A DNA stretch of 64,000 nucleotides, taken from NCBI RefSeq assembly GCF_000766945.1, contig NZ_ALBT01000033.1, forward strand, positions 62,001 through 126,000, given 5' to 3'. Numbering within the stretch: position 1 is the first letter of the stretch; the number at the start of each line of letters is the position of its first letter. Below are positions 55,271-64,000 of the stretch, piece after piece. The notes below the pieces were generated by a model. The model was not told the origin of the DNA, did no database searches, and saw nothing but the letters and a program-made list of their open reading frames with translations. Source of the stretch: Cellvibrio mixtus subsp. mixtus J3-8. GTDB lineage: Bacteria > Pseudomonadota > Gammaproteobacteria > Pseudomonadales > Cellvibrionaceae. The translations under genes were made by a program, and so were the position numbers.

Positions 55271-56023
55271 ATGTCACATTTTCAACCTACCCGTCAGAAA
55301 AAAATCATTGTTATCACTGGTGCCAGCAGTGGTATTGGCGAAACTGCCGCACTGGCGTTAGCGCAGGCTGGCCACACCGTGGTGTTGGGCGCGCGTCGCC
55401 AGGAGCGTCTTGAATTGTTGGCGGAAAAGATCCGCGCAACGGGCGGCTCTGTGGCTTTCCTGGCAACTGATGTTGCCCGCAAAGAGCAGGTCGATGCGTT
55501 AATCTATTTGGCGCGCGAACAATTTGGCCGCGTGGATGTGATCGTAAATAACGCCGGTGTAATGCCGCTTTCTGCTCTCGAAGAATTAAAGATCGATGAA
55601 TGGGAGCATATGGTGGACGTCAATATTAAAGGCGTGCTCTATGGAATCGCTGCCGGTTTGCCGGTGATGAAGTCGCAGGGGCAGGGTCACTTTATCAACA
55701 TATCGTCGATTGGCGGTCATGCGGTTTACCCGACAGCCGCCGTCTATTGCGCTACCAAATATGCAGTGCGTGCGATTTCCGAGGGCTTGCGCCAGGAGCA
55801 ATTGGGGGGCGATATTCGCGTTACGATTATTTCCCCCGGTGTGGTGGAATCGGAATTGGCAGATTCCATTTCCGATCCGGCGGCGCGCGCGGCGATGAAT
55901 GAATTTCGCCAGATCGCGCTTAAGCCGGACGCCATCGCACGGGCAATTGTGTACGCGATTGAGCAACCGGCCGATGTTGATGTGAGTGAAATTATTATCC
56001 GTCCGACCCAAAGCCCTTATTAA
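55271..56023 (+). CDS. SDR family NAD(P)-dependent oxidoreductase
   Basis: 250-residue classical short-chain dehydrogenase. Cofactor motif TGASSGIGETAALAL with GARRQERLE (basic residues suggest NADP), NNAGV, catalytic Ser in SSIGGHAVYPTAA, then YCATK (Tyr and Lys). Substrate unknown. AAGGAG before ATG 55271. Likely target of the divergent AraC regulator. Confidence 0.94.
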   Translation: MSHFQPTRQKKIIVITGASSGIGETAALALAQAGHTVVLGARRQERLELLAEKIRATGGSVAFLATDVARKEQVDALIYLAREQFGRVDVIVNNAGVMPLSALEELKIDEWEHMVDVNIKGVLYGIAAGLPVMKSQGQGHFINISSIGGHAVYPTAAVYCATKYAVRAISEGLRQEQLGGDIRVTIISPGVVESELADSISDPAARAAMNEFRQIALKPDAIARAIVYAIEQPADVDVSEIIIRPTQSPY

Positions 56024-56225
56024 CTGTTTAGTCATTGGTTATGGTCACCTGGTGAAAACCGGTTCAGCCGCCGCTGCTGACAGTTACCATCGTGGCAATT
56101 CGCTGCAAGGCTACTGACATAATTTGCCGGTGCTTGACCTTACCTTAACGGAAGGTTTCAGACTGCAGCCCGTGCTACCAAACGGGCTGCGCATTAATAG
56201 AATCCCCACAAGGGAAGGAGTGAGT

Positions 56226-56729
56226 ATGCACCATCACCAACATCTGGCCGCACAGGTCAAACAATTTCTGAATAGCGCGTTAGCAGGTTCTTCTATCCAG
56301 CCTGACAAGCTATTGGCAACACAAATTCGCTGTTGGGGGTTTCCCGAATTTGATCCCGCCAACCGCGCCGAATACCAGGGTTTTTTTAATTATCTCATCG
56401 ATGTATTTGCGCAGCGGCAATGGACTATCGAGCCATTGCTCACCAGCGATTCACAAGTGCTGGTGCGTTTTCGCATCAGTGGTTATCACCATGAAGAATT
56501 TATGGGGTTGCCCGCGACCGGCGCATATTTGGAATTCAGCTCGCACATTCTGTTTCGTATCCGGGAGGGGTTGATTGATGAATCCTGGATGTATAAAAAA
56601 TCCCTGCGTATGACCACAAAAAAAGGCAGCGTCTTTGAGTTTGTTCCTGACGCTGCATTGATCGGTAATCGCCTCCCCAGGGTGCAATCGGCTTGCCATC
56701 GCCAGGATAACGTGGCCAGCGGATACTGA
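56226..56729 (+). CDS. SnoaL-like / ester-cyclase family protein
   Basis: 167-residue NTF2-like protein, SnoaL-type: VLVRFRISGYHHEEFMGLPATG and YLEFSSHILFRIREGLIDESWMY are typical. ATG 56226 with AAGGAG at 56215-56220 is the start; the upstream in-frame extension to 56124 lacks homology. Function unknown. Same strand as the SDR gene, 202 bp away. Confidence 0.8.
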   Translation: MHHHQHLAAQVKQFLNSALAGSSIQPDKLLATQIRCWGFPEFDPANRAEYQGFFNYLIDVFAQRQWTIEPLLTSDSQVLVRFRISGYHHEEFMGLPATGAYLEFSSHILFRIREGLIDESWMYKKSLRMTTKKGSVFEFVPDAALIGNRLPRVQSACHRQDNVASGY

Positions 56730-56835
56730 TACCGGAATGAAGCTGTTCCTTTCGCGGGGGGATCGAGTAAAATCACGCCCTTGATTCGGATTTCCGAATA
56801 CTGGCGAACTATCGCCGAATTTGCCCCGGGCCGCT

Positions 56836-58224
56836 ATGAGATTTCCCCTGATGAGACAACTCCTGCTTTTTTGTGCGCTAGCGCTGACCAGCGTTAGTGC
56901 CAGCGCCGATATTTTCGCCATCTTCCGTGAGCCGGATGGCAGCACTAAATGGCAGTACGTTGCAAACACCTCGGCCGGGATTTTAATTATTACCCTGGTA
57001 ATAGTACTGGTTTTCCTGATCCGCGCTCACCGCCGTGCCATGCGTTGGAATAGCGCACTTACTGATATCAAAGCCAACCTCGAACAACGCGTCGCCCAGC
57101 GCACTGCGGTTTTGCAACAAACCACCGAACAATTACAGGAGCGCGAGGCGTATATCGGCAGTATTGTTAATTCCATGCCAGTGATGTTGATTGGTTTGAA
57201 CCAGCAATTGCAGATTACGCAATGGAATAAAAAAGCGGAGGAAATTACCGGGCGCCCGTTGCAGGATGTGATCGGAAAAAATTTATGGGAAGCCTATTCG
57301 GCAATCACCCTTACTGTTGAACAAGTGAAGGCGGTGTTGGCCAGCGGTGAGACCACCAATCTCAATCATACCCAGCGCGGCCAATATACGTTCGACATCA
57401 CCCTGTATCCGCTCGATAATCAAAATACCGGCATTGTGATTTTGATTTCGGATGTGACCAAGCTGGTGAGTGCAGAAAATAAATTGGCTGAACGCGATAA
57501 AGTATCGGCCATGGGGGAACTGGCATCGGCGATGGCCTATGACATCAGTTTGCCCATCAATACTATTTTTGCGCGGGTCTCCAGTGCGCGCCAGGAAATT
57601 GAAAATGCCGAGTTGGGTAATGTAAAAGAATTTTTATTACAGGAAGTTGAAACGGTACGTTTGAGTGCGCAACAAGCCACGGCTATTGCGCACAACTTGC
57701 TGGATCTTGCCAGCAGCCATCGCGACAGCAAGCAATCTGCTGATGTTCCGCCGATTATGGATCGTGCAATTGAATTGGCGAGCGATTTATTTACCGATGT
57801 AAATGGTTTGACCTTTAAATACATTAACATCCGTCGCAACTACGCCAGTGACTTGCCGCAAATTCCGTGTTTCCCTACCGAGTTGGAGCAGGTATTCGTG
57901 CGTTTGATGCGCAATGCATTTTATGCGCTCAATGCAAAAACCTGGGATGAGCACAGTAAGCCCTGGATTAATATTGAAATCGGAAAATTCTACGATTCGC
58001 TCTGGATCAAACTTGAGCATAATGGGAAAAGTTTAACGGATGAAGAGCAACTGGATATTTTCCAACCCTTCTTTTCGCTCACCGACCGCAATTCAAGTTT
58101 TCCGGTGGAGCATCGTTTGTCGTATTCCTATTTCATTATTACCAATCACCATCGCGGTGAAATGGCAGTTACATCAGATGATGAACATGGAACCTGTTTC
58201 AACATTCAATTGGCGTTAAGTTAA
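56836..58224 (+). CDS. PAS-containing histidine-kinase-like protein, degenerate (probable pseudokinase)
   Basis: About 462 residues: signal or anchor helix (about 6-24), second membrane helix (about 45-62), coiled coil, PAS domain (about 110-220; SMPVMLIGLNQQLQITQWN, AEEITGRPLQD), HisKA-like helix and HATPase. The H-box reads GELASAMAYDISLP, so the phospho-acceptor His is Tyr (residue 235). The N-box Asn remains (LMRNAFYAL), but the G1 box is EHNGKSL instead of DNGxGI, losing the ATP-binding Asp. Likely a non-phosphorylating sensor or scaffold. Weak ribosome site, ATG 56836 or 56851. No response regulator adjoins. Confidence 0.85.
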   Translation: MRFPLMRQLLLFCALALTSVSASADIFAIFREPDGSTKWQYVANTSAGILIITLVIVLVFLIRAHRRAMRWNSALTDIKANLEQRVAQRTAVLQQTTEQLQEREAYIGSIVNSMPVMLIGLNQQLQITQWNKKAEEITGRPLQDVIGKNLWEAYSAITLTVEQVKAVLASGETTNLNHTQRGQYTFDITLYPLDNQNTGIVILISDVTKLVSAENKLAERDKVSAMGELASAMAYDISLPINTIFARVSSARQEIENAELGNVKEFLLQEVETVRLSAQQATAIAHNLLDLASSHRDSKQSADVPPIMDRAIELASDLFTDVNGLTFKYINIRRNYASDLPQIPCFPTELEQVFVRLMRNAFYALNAKTWDEHSKPWINIEIGKFYDSLWIKLEHNGKSLTDEEQLDIFQPFFSLTDRNSSFPVEHRLSYSYFIITNHHRGEMAVTSDDEHGTCFNIQLALS

Positions 58225-58256
58225 TTACTCCTCAATGTTAATCGCTCTTCAATATT

Positions 58257-58291
58257 AAAAAGCTGCCGGTGTTACAGCCTGCAGCTTTTTT
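58257..58291 (+). terminator. rho-independent terminator after degenerate kinase
   Basis: AAAAAGCTGC (58257-58266) pairs with GCAGCTTTTT (58281-58290), 14-nt loop, continuing T. Confidence 0.85.
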
Positions 58292-58499
58292 ATACCTGCT
58301 GCGCAATCCTGGAAATTTCTGGCATGAAATTATTTGTGCATGAATTGATTGGCGCAATCTTTGCGGATAGATAGCGGGTCGTGGCGCTTCGATATTTAAA
58401 CATTGCATGCGGTTGTTTATAACCCGTGAGTTGCGCCAACCTTGATTGCTTTATGAAACATTACTAACTATCGCACCTCAATAGCATTAAGGAGAATAT

Positions 58500-59144
58500 A
58501 TGAAACTACATCGCGTCTATCGGCAGCTTTTTGTTGCCGCTTTCATGACATTTCTAGCGCAAATTGCCAGCGCCCATCCCTTGCTTACCTATACCAGTGA
58601 TAATTTATTTTTTAAGGAGGGTTACCTGAATGGATACCCTGACGACAGTGTCGGCTCGGCGGATGCTCCTCCCGCTGTGTTCAGTATTTCGTTTTTTGGA
58701 AATACGTTGAGCGAGGGTGCTGATATCGCCATTAATGATGCTGGTGTATTGAGTAATTTCCACCTCACACCAATTAATAATGTTATTGATTGGGACCTGG
58801 CGGGTAATATTGTTGGTTGGGACCTTTCCTTTTTTGTGGAAGAAAAATCTTTTTCTGAATCAGATGGCCCGCAACGAATAACTACCAGTATTCAATCCTC
58901 TTATGGTGAAAATCGTTGTAATTGTGACAAATATTTCTGGGGATACGATCTGGTAATTCCCAGGGCGTATGAACAATGGCAGGTGATTGGTGAACTCGGG
59001 TTCCTATATCAGGCAGATTCAAACCCGGATAACTGGATTATTAAGTCTGCCCCGGTGCCGGAGACCAGTAGTTATTTATTACTGCTTACCGGCCTGGTGA
59101 TGTTAGGCGTCGTTGGTATGCGTAAAAAAATCCGTCATCAATAA
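58500..59144 (+). CDS. PEP-CTERM domain secreted protein
   Basis: 214-residue exported protein: signal peptide (about 1-26, IASAHP), beta-rich body of unknown family with two close Cys (NRCNCDKYF), and C-terminal VPETSSYLLLLTGLVMLGV plus RKK, a variant PEP-CTERM exosortase signal (VPET rather than VPEP). AAGGAG 5 bp before ATG 58500. Function unknown; possibly surface or matrix. Confidence 0.85.
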   Translation: MKLHRVYRQLFVAAFMTFLAQIASAHPLLTYTSDNLFFKEGYLNGYPDDSVGSADAPPAVFSISFFGNTLSEGADIAINDAGVLSNFHLTPINNVIDWDLAGNIVGWDLSFFVEEKSFSESDGPQRITTSIQSSYGENRCNCDKYFWGYDLVIPRAYEQWQVIGELGFLYQADSNPDNWIIKSAPVPETSSYLLLLTGLVMLGVVGMRKKIRHQ

Positions 59145-59152
59145 TTAAATAA

Positions 59153-59190
59153 TCAAAAAGCAGTGATAATGATTAATTACTGCTTTTTGA
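59153..59190. terminator. convergent terminator (PEP-CTERM / small secreted protein)
   Basis: Perfect 12-bp stem TCAAAAAGCAGT / ACTGCTTTTTGA with 14-nt loop; T runs on both strands. Confidence 0.78.
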
Positions 59191-59219
59191 TGTTGAAGGG
59201 CTAAAAAATGACAATGAGG

Positions 59220-59633
59220 TTAATTAACCTTACGCCAATGCTCCTCAATTAAAATACCGTCTTCCAAACCTTTATGGATCCATAATCCATTTTTAACGGT
59301 GCAGTTGAAATCGTAGGTCTTCCCCATGAGCCTTGCCTCGGAAGTGGCGTCTACGGTCTCTTTATAGCTTTCACCCTTTAATGTGTAGGTACCTGAGCCT
59401 GCAACCGTAAATTTCCCGTCCTTGCCCCAGGTAATAAACGTGAAATGATTATCGGATAACACTTTGCGTGAGAGCGTCGCTTTATCTTTAATTTCACCGA
59501 CGACTTCGCCCTTATCATTTTTATAAATTGCGTATTCCAATTCCCATGCACCGGTCAACTTGCCTGCATTCGCCCAAGGGCTGAGCATAAATAATAACAG
59601 CGCCAATCCTGTAAATAATTTTTTCATTGCCAT
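59220..59633 (-). CDS. small secreted hypothetical protein (lipocalin/DUF4488-like)
   Basis: 137-residue exported protein: signal peptide (about 1-23, SPWANAGK) and a predicted beta-rich domain starting LTGAWELEYAIYKNDKGE with TFITWGKDGKFTVAGSGTYTL. The pattern resembles lipocalin-like DUF4488 proteins; not certain. A second ATG two codons in is equally possible. Confidence 0.65.
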   Translation of the reverse strand: MAMKKLFTGLALLLFMLSPWANAGKLTGAWELEYAIYKNDKGEVVGEIKDKATLSRKVLSDNHFTFITWGKDGKFTVAGSGTYTLKGESYKETVDATSEARLMGKTYDFNCTVKNGLWIHKGLEDGILIEEHWRKVN

Positions 59634-59838
59634 TGCTCTCTCTTTATATTCTGTTGTGTTTGATCGTTCAGGTTAAATGCGCGGCCTGGTATGGCTGCCG
59701 CTGGATTATGCCTCAGCTTTTACCCGTAGCCAGTGGGCTAAACAAAAATTAATAATTAATAAGTATGCTTAATAATAAATTGGCAGGAACTTACAAGATG
59801 CATTTGTTGCAGAGCAACAACAGTTATAAATATTGCGC

Positions 59839-62748
59839 TTAAATAAGGGACAATGCGTTATTAAGTTTATGTTCCAGCTCTGCTTTTAATTGCAGGTAAT
59901 GGCCCAGTTGCAAACCTGTTTGTTGGGCAATAATGTCGCGGCAAAGTGAAAGGTCCAGGTCGGTGATATAGCACGGATAGCGTTCATTGCGCTGGCGACG
60001 GCGCACAATATAACTGGCAACGGCTTTAAATAAATCATCGCCATAAGCAAGGGTAGAAAACTCTTGTTCATCGCAAAAAATAGTAAAGCGCAATTGTTGT
60101 TGGTCCATCTCGGCAATAGCTTTGATATTAATAAAATGCAGTTGGCTGATTTCACTGTTGAGATGCCGTGCCTCAACCAGGCCCTGTTGTAGTTTTATAT
60201 TGCCCGTGAGTTCATAAAGGTAGATGGTATCTTGCTCCAATGTGTTTCCCGCGTGGTCGCCATCCAATTGCAATCGTTGTAGTGCGGCGCGAATAAAATT
60301 AACCAGCGGGCGCAATAATGTTTGTTGGTTGTGAAATTCACTAATGGTGTTGAACAATGAGCCTTTTTCATCGACAAGCGTAATATTGGCTTTGTTGTTA
60401 TCCAGTTGATAAAAAACATAAATGCCGTTGCGTTTTATTGTGTTACAAATAAGGCGTAGCGGTTTGTCGCGCAATCCATAACGATCAATAACGATCGGGC
60501 TGAATTCCGGTTGCGCCTGGCCGAGCTTTTCCAGCAGTTTTTCATAACTTTTAAAGCGCTGGATTTGCGGTTGCTGCTGGATAATCTGTATCAATAAATA
60601 TTCATCGCCCATTTCAAGAATATAACGGCTGGTGCGTGGCCGTGTACCTGAGTAATAGCAGCTGATCAAATCGCGCCAGAGTTCGGTTAATCGCTGGGCG
60701 ATATTGCTACCCTGGCCGGCGCTGAAACAACGAATACTCAGCTCGGGCATACTGAAATTTTTTCCGGGTGGCAACAGGCGGAAATAATGTTGCAAGCAAT
60801 TTACCAGCGCATCGGTTGCATAATGCCTGCACACCAGTTCACCCCAGGAATTAAGGTGAATGACATCCGCATTGATGATCAAATTTTCACGCATACCGGT
60901 GTACACCAATGCATCTTTCTGGCTGCTGAGCATTTGCATTCCCTTTTTATGCAGATCAGCCTGGGGTTCAACGCCAATATTAATAATAAATAATAACCGC
61001 TCAACATTCGCGGGGCGGGTGAATTGTTGATGATCAATCGCCAATGGCAAGGGTAACCATTGCTGCAGTGCCTGTATCAGTTGTTGTTTTTGCAGATTGC
61101 TCAGTATAAAGCCATTGCCGACAATATCGCTTTTGGTTATGCCTGTAAGAATTTCATTAGCGTGACACCACAGCAATAATTCCAATAAGCTGCGTGATCT
61201 TTTTATAGGCTCTACGTTGATGTTGCGCACACCGAGATCATGATAGCTACCGCGCAATAATTGCCAGCTTTCGCCATCATCTGTTTTTTCCAGAATGAAA
61301 CATAAATGTTCTTCACTTAGATCACGTGAGATGCCGGGGTTAATCCATTCGATCTTCCCTGCCTTGCGCTCGAACGCCGCGTGAAGCTTGCGCCCCAGGA
61401 TCATTAATTCTTCATTGCTAATCGCAATATCGTGGCCGTGGTGTTTATTTAATTCATTCAGCAAGCGGTAGCTTTGGTTCAATTCATTGACCAACAATGC
61501 CCGTTCGCTGATGACATGGGGCGCTTTCCAGTATGCGCGATTGTCGAGCATGTGCAGCTGGTGCGTCGACCAATTCCAGTTTTTTACCAATTGTTCTAAT
61601 AATGCCCGTTGCCAGGATTTATTGGTCTGGCGATGGGTGCGCGATAATGCGTTATTGGCTTTAAAATAAAAACAGCGCCTCACTAACTCCAGGCGCAAAA
61701 GCTGATGGTGTAAATATAAATAATCTTCCAGCCGTTGATACACCATTACATAGGGATCTAATGCATTGGCGTCCGGTGTTTCGGCATAAATTGCACGCTT
61801 GAAGCGAAGGGCTAATGGCTCGCTGGTATTTTTAATTGCGTCGGCAATATCGTTTTCATTATCGATACCGACTCGTGCGGTATTACTGGCATAAGCTTCC
61901 AGCAATAGTAGTTTTAACACTGATTTATAAGGGGACTCAATCGCTTTATACAATTGCCATACGCCGGCACCTACAAATTCGTTGGCCGGAATTTCAGGCA
62001 GGCCACCGAAATCAATAACATCTTCTTCTTTGATAAAACGTTTGCGCAGCAATTTTTCGCGATAAACACTGTAATTGTCTTCCTGTGTTGCAGGTATAAA
62101 CCACCAGAGCGGAACCTTTCCTGCTAACCACAATGCGGTGCGGTAAAATTCATCCAACAACAAAAAATGCTGCGCTGAGCCACTGCCTTCACTACTCATT
62201 CGCTTGCCGCGCTGGTTGGCAAAATCATCGCTATGCATCAGGAAACAATGTACTTCCAAATGAATTTGTTGTTCAGCCCATTGACTAATCAGTTGGCATT
62301 TTCGTTCCAACTCCTGCAATGCGCTGTCGTTGCCAACCAAGCTATGGCATACCCAGATATCCAAATCACTGGCGCCACTTTGAGCGATGGTGCCGACGCT
62401 TCCCATGATAAACAATGCATCTATTGAATAGGTTTTTTCAGTGAGATCGCGATTGTATTGAAAACTGCGTGCGAGGATTTTTGCCTGGCGTAGCTCATCC
62501 GCGGAGGGTTGGTATTGATAGATTCCTGCCGGTGTTGAATGGGAGATATAACCCGGTAGCATCGGATGATTCACATGAAAAAGCAGCGGCAATAATTGTA
62601 AAAAATGTTGCTGGCGGTCAGACAATGCAGCACAGGTCCGCTCATAGCGCACACGATTTAAATCGAGAAAGCGTTGTTTGAGCTGGGTTAATTGCTTGCG
62701 GTCAATACCTTCATCAATGTCATGAATATCTATCGGACGAGAGTGCAT
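59839..62748 (-). CDS. cyaA: class I adenylate cyclase
   Basis: 969-residue cytoplasmic CyaA, makes cAMP from ATP. N-terminal nucleotidyltransferase-like catalytic domain with FIMGSVGTIAQSGASDLDIWVCH (Gly-Ser and paired Asp), long helical linker and C-terminal regulatory half that responds to PTS in enterics. Longer than E. coli CyaA (848) as in pseudomonad-type proteins. The gene starts 20 bp after a hybrid kinase on the same strand, so it may be part of that transcript. Confidence 0.95.
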   Translation of the reverse strand: MHSRPIDIHDIDEGIDRKQLTQLKQRFLDLNRVRYERTCAALSDRQQHFLQLLPLLFHVNHPMLPGYISHSTPAGIYQYQPSADELRQAKILARSFQYNRDLTEKTYSIDALFIMGSVGTIAQSGASDLDIWVCHSLVGNDSALQELERKCQLISQWAEQQIHLEVHCFLMHSDDFANQRGKRMSSEGSGSAQHFLLLDEFYRTALWLAGKVPLWWFIPATQEDNYSVYREKLLRKRFIKEEDVIDFGGLPEIPANEFVGAGVWQLYKAIESPYKSVLKLLLLEAYASNTARVGIDNENDIADAIKNTSEPLALRFKRAIYAETPDANALDPYVMVYQRLEDYLYLHHQLLRLELVRRCFYFKANNALSRTHRQTNKSWQRALLEQLVKNWNWSTHQLHMLDNRAYWKAPHVISERALLVNELNQSYRLLNELNKHHGHDIAISNEELMILGRKLHAAFERKAGKIEWINPGISRDLSEEHLCFILEKTDDGESWQLLRGSYHDLGVRNINVEPIKRSRSLLELLLWCHANEILTGITKSDIVGNGFILSNLQKQQLIQALQQWLPLPLAIDHQQFTRPANVERLLFIINIGVEPQADLHKKGMQMLSSQKDALVYTGMRENLIINADVIHLNSWGELVCRHYATDALVNCLQHYFRLLPPGKNFSMPELSIRCFSAGQGSNIAQRLTELWRDLISCYYSGTRPRTSRYILEMGDEYLLIQIIQQQPQIQRFKSYEKLLEKLGQAQPEFSPIVIDRYGLRDKPLRLICNTIKRNGIYVFYQLDNNKANITLVDEKGSLFNTISEFHNQQTLLRPLVNFIRAALQRLQLDGDHAGNTLEQDTIYLYELTGNIKLQQGLVEARHLNSEISQLHFINIKAIAEMDQQQLRFTIFCDEQEFSTLAYGDDLFKAVASYIVRRRQRNERYPCYITDLDLSLCRDIIAQQTGLQLGHYLQLKAELEHKLNNALSLI

Positions 62749-62768
62749 GGACGTTGATGGCCTTGGAG

Positions 62769-64000
62769 TTAGCGCTGCAGGTTATCGTTAGTGACTTTTT
62801 TTTTGCGTAGTATATCGGCGAGTGTATTGTAAAGTAATTCAGGATTAACCGGTTTGGATAAATAACCATTCATACCTGCTGCCAGGCAACGTTCGCGATC
62901 ACCGCGCATGGCTTGTGCTGTCACAGCAACAATAGGGATATATTGTGGTTGATTGTTGTTGCGCAATTGGCCTGCGCGAATACGTTTGGTTGCTTCCAAA
63001 CCATCCATCTCCGGCATTTCCAGGTCCATTAAAATAATGTCGAAGGATTCAGTAGTATTTTCCAATATCTTCAACGCCTCAATGCCATTGCCGGCGATAC
63101 TGGTGTGAATATGTTTCTTTTTCAAGATGCCACGGATAACTTGCTGGTTCACAATATTGTCTTCTACTACCAGCATGCGGGTATTTTCCAGGATGTCGAG
63201 TGATTCATCGTGGATGAGCACTTCCGGGCTGATTTGTTGCAATAACTGTTCGCGCCCGATTGCCTGGCTAATCGCATCAAATAACCGCGACTCACTCACC
63301 GGTTTACTTAAAAATTCATCCACCAGAATAGCGTTGGGATCAGCGCTGGAGATTTCATCGCGATGATAGGCTGAAATTAAAAATACCCGGGGTTTTTGTT
63401 TCAAGCTGTTGTCTGATTTGATCAAGCCGGTAAGTTGCAAGCCATTAATGTTGGGCATGCGATAATCCAGCAATATAAAATGATACGGCTGGCCCAGGTT
63501 ATCTGCCTGGCGAATGCGCTCAATAGCGCTGAACGGGTTGTCTATTTCATCCGCTTGTAAATGGATACTGCGTGCAGTACTAGCGATGATAGTGCGCGCA
63601 ATGGTGTTGTCATCCACAATCAGTACACGAATATTATTTAGATCGCGCGGATGATTGACCAATGTTTTTTCACCCAGGTGACTGTGCTCAAATACAGCCG
63701 TAAAAGTGACTTTACAACCTTTATTTAAACTGGAATCAATCTGGAAATCACCTTGCATCAAATGTACAAGGTGGCTACAAATCCCCAAGCCGTAAGAATT
63801 TTTTTCGGTGTCGGCATGATACTTATTGAAGACCAGGCGTTCGCGTATGTGGGCAAGTTTTTCTGCTGTCATGCCTAAACCATTATCTTCTACGGTAAAT
63901 TGCAACACGACTTGCTTCTGTTTTTGCTGTTGCGCCAAACGGGCTACACGCACGACTACCTGGTTGGTATTGGAATACTGGAATGTATTACTGAGTAAAT
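62769..64000 (-). CDS. hybrid histidine kinase / double receiver, 5' truncated by window
   Basis: Reads HATPase end then two receivers. N-box LLSNTFQYSN starts at the window edge, so the true start lies outside; the GTG at 63953 is internal. The G1 box is VEDNGLGM and the G2 box YGLGICSHLV, both normal. REC1 (about 62 kDa side) has VDDN and phospho-Asp in LLDYRMPNINGLQ; REC2 has VEDN and LMDLEMPEMDGLEA. The kinase domain is intact as far as seen. Upstream of cyaA. Confidence 0.88.
   Translation of the reverse strand, partial: LLSNTFQYSNTNQVVVRVARLAQQQKQKQVVLQFTVEDNGLGMTAEKLAHIRERLVFNKYHADTEKNSYGLGICSHLVHLMQGDFQIDSSLNKGCKVTFTAVFEHSHLGEKTLVNHPRDLNNIRVLIVDDNTIARTIIASTARSIHLQADEIDNPFSAIERIRQADNLGQPYHFILLDYRMPNINGLQLTGLIKSDNSLKQKPRVFLISAYHRDEISSADPNAILVDEFLSKPVSESRLFDAISQAIGREQLLQQISPEVLIHDESLDILENTRMLVVEDNIVNQQVIRGILKKKHIHTSIAGNGIEALKILENTTESFDIILMDLEMPEMDGLEATKRIRAGQLRNNNQPQYIPIVAVTAQAMRGDRERCLAAGMNGYLSKPVNPELLYNTLADILRKKKVTNDNLQR

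Noticed and set aside
1-64000. Defence island, prophage, insertion sequence or CRISPR array
   Set aside because: No transposase, integrase, phage, restriction-modification, toxin-antitoxin or regularly spaced repeat signature was seen; the only tandem repeat is in the mod operon.

Overview
The window looks like chromosome of a polysaccharide-degrading gammaproteobacterium, most likely Cellvibrio or a close relative in the Cellvibrionaceae. The evidence is three secreted or lipid-anchored glycoside hydrolases (GH9, a GH26 mannanase with the CjMan26C layout, GH20), PEP-CTERM proteins, class I adenylate cyclase, and gammaproteobacterial gene orders: zapA-6S RNA-fau, ygfB-pepP-ubiH-ubiI, yrfG-hslR-hslO and nudE. 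I saw no insertion sequence, prophage, CRISPR array, tRNA, rRNA operon or defence island. Genes are closely packed and share one codon style.

Layout. 1-8.1 kb: 5'-truncated alpha/beta hydrolase, DedA membrane protein, serA (-), GH9 hydrolase, MFS exporter, DUF4197 lipoprotein and trmO (-). 8.1-14.3 kb: DUF5672 protein (-), GH26 lipoprotein, a structured intergenic stretch, a PEP-CTERM choice-of-anchor-A protein, an MCP (-) and rpiA (-). 14.6-19.4 kb: ilvA, GH20 hexosaminidase behind a LacI-type palindrome, and a 40-residue membrane peptide. 19.4-26.8 kb: fau, 6S RNA, zapA and a coiled-coil gene on the minus strand, diverging from ygfB-pepP-(ubiH::ubiI fusion)-mgtC-like. 27-33 kb: cold-shock protein, DUF3301, GNAT, NUDIX, AhpD-like, AraC regulator, hexapeptide acyltransferase, methyltransferase, dbpA. 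33-42.3 kb: gntP, MFS, hslO-hslR-yrfG, nudE-cysQ, a small protein, and a GAF-GGDEF-EAL protein. 42.8-51.1 kb: modABC, moaB and moaA (-), then cobA-nirB-nirD behind a sigma54 promoter. 51.3-64 kb: DUF1919 protein, membrane GAF-GGDEF cyclase, small membrane protein with structured leader, AraC/SDR divergent pair, SnoaL-like protein, degenerate histidine kinase, second PEP-CTERM protein, small secreted protein, cyaA, and a hybrid kinase cut by the window end.

How the genes work together. modABC imports molybdate and moaA/moaB make molybdenum cofactor. The neighbouring cobA-nirBD operon makes siroheme precursor and reduces nitrite to ammonium, which suggests a nitrate/nitrite assimilation locus; no nitrate reductase is visible here. 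The hydrolases are single genes scattered among housekeeping genes rather than one polysaccharide-utilisation locus. Two c-di-GMP enzymes, an MCP, two kinases and adenylate cyclase form a scattered signalling layer.

Most notable: an in-frame UbiH-UbiI fusion; a PAS histidine kinase whose phospho-acceptor His is Tyr; a ModC lacking its MOP domain; a consensus sigma54 promoter with upstream GGTGC/GCACC palindromes before cobA-nirBD; a perfect palindrome before the GH20 gene; and several structured intergenic regions. I did not find a clear, previously undescribed multi-gene system.
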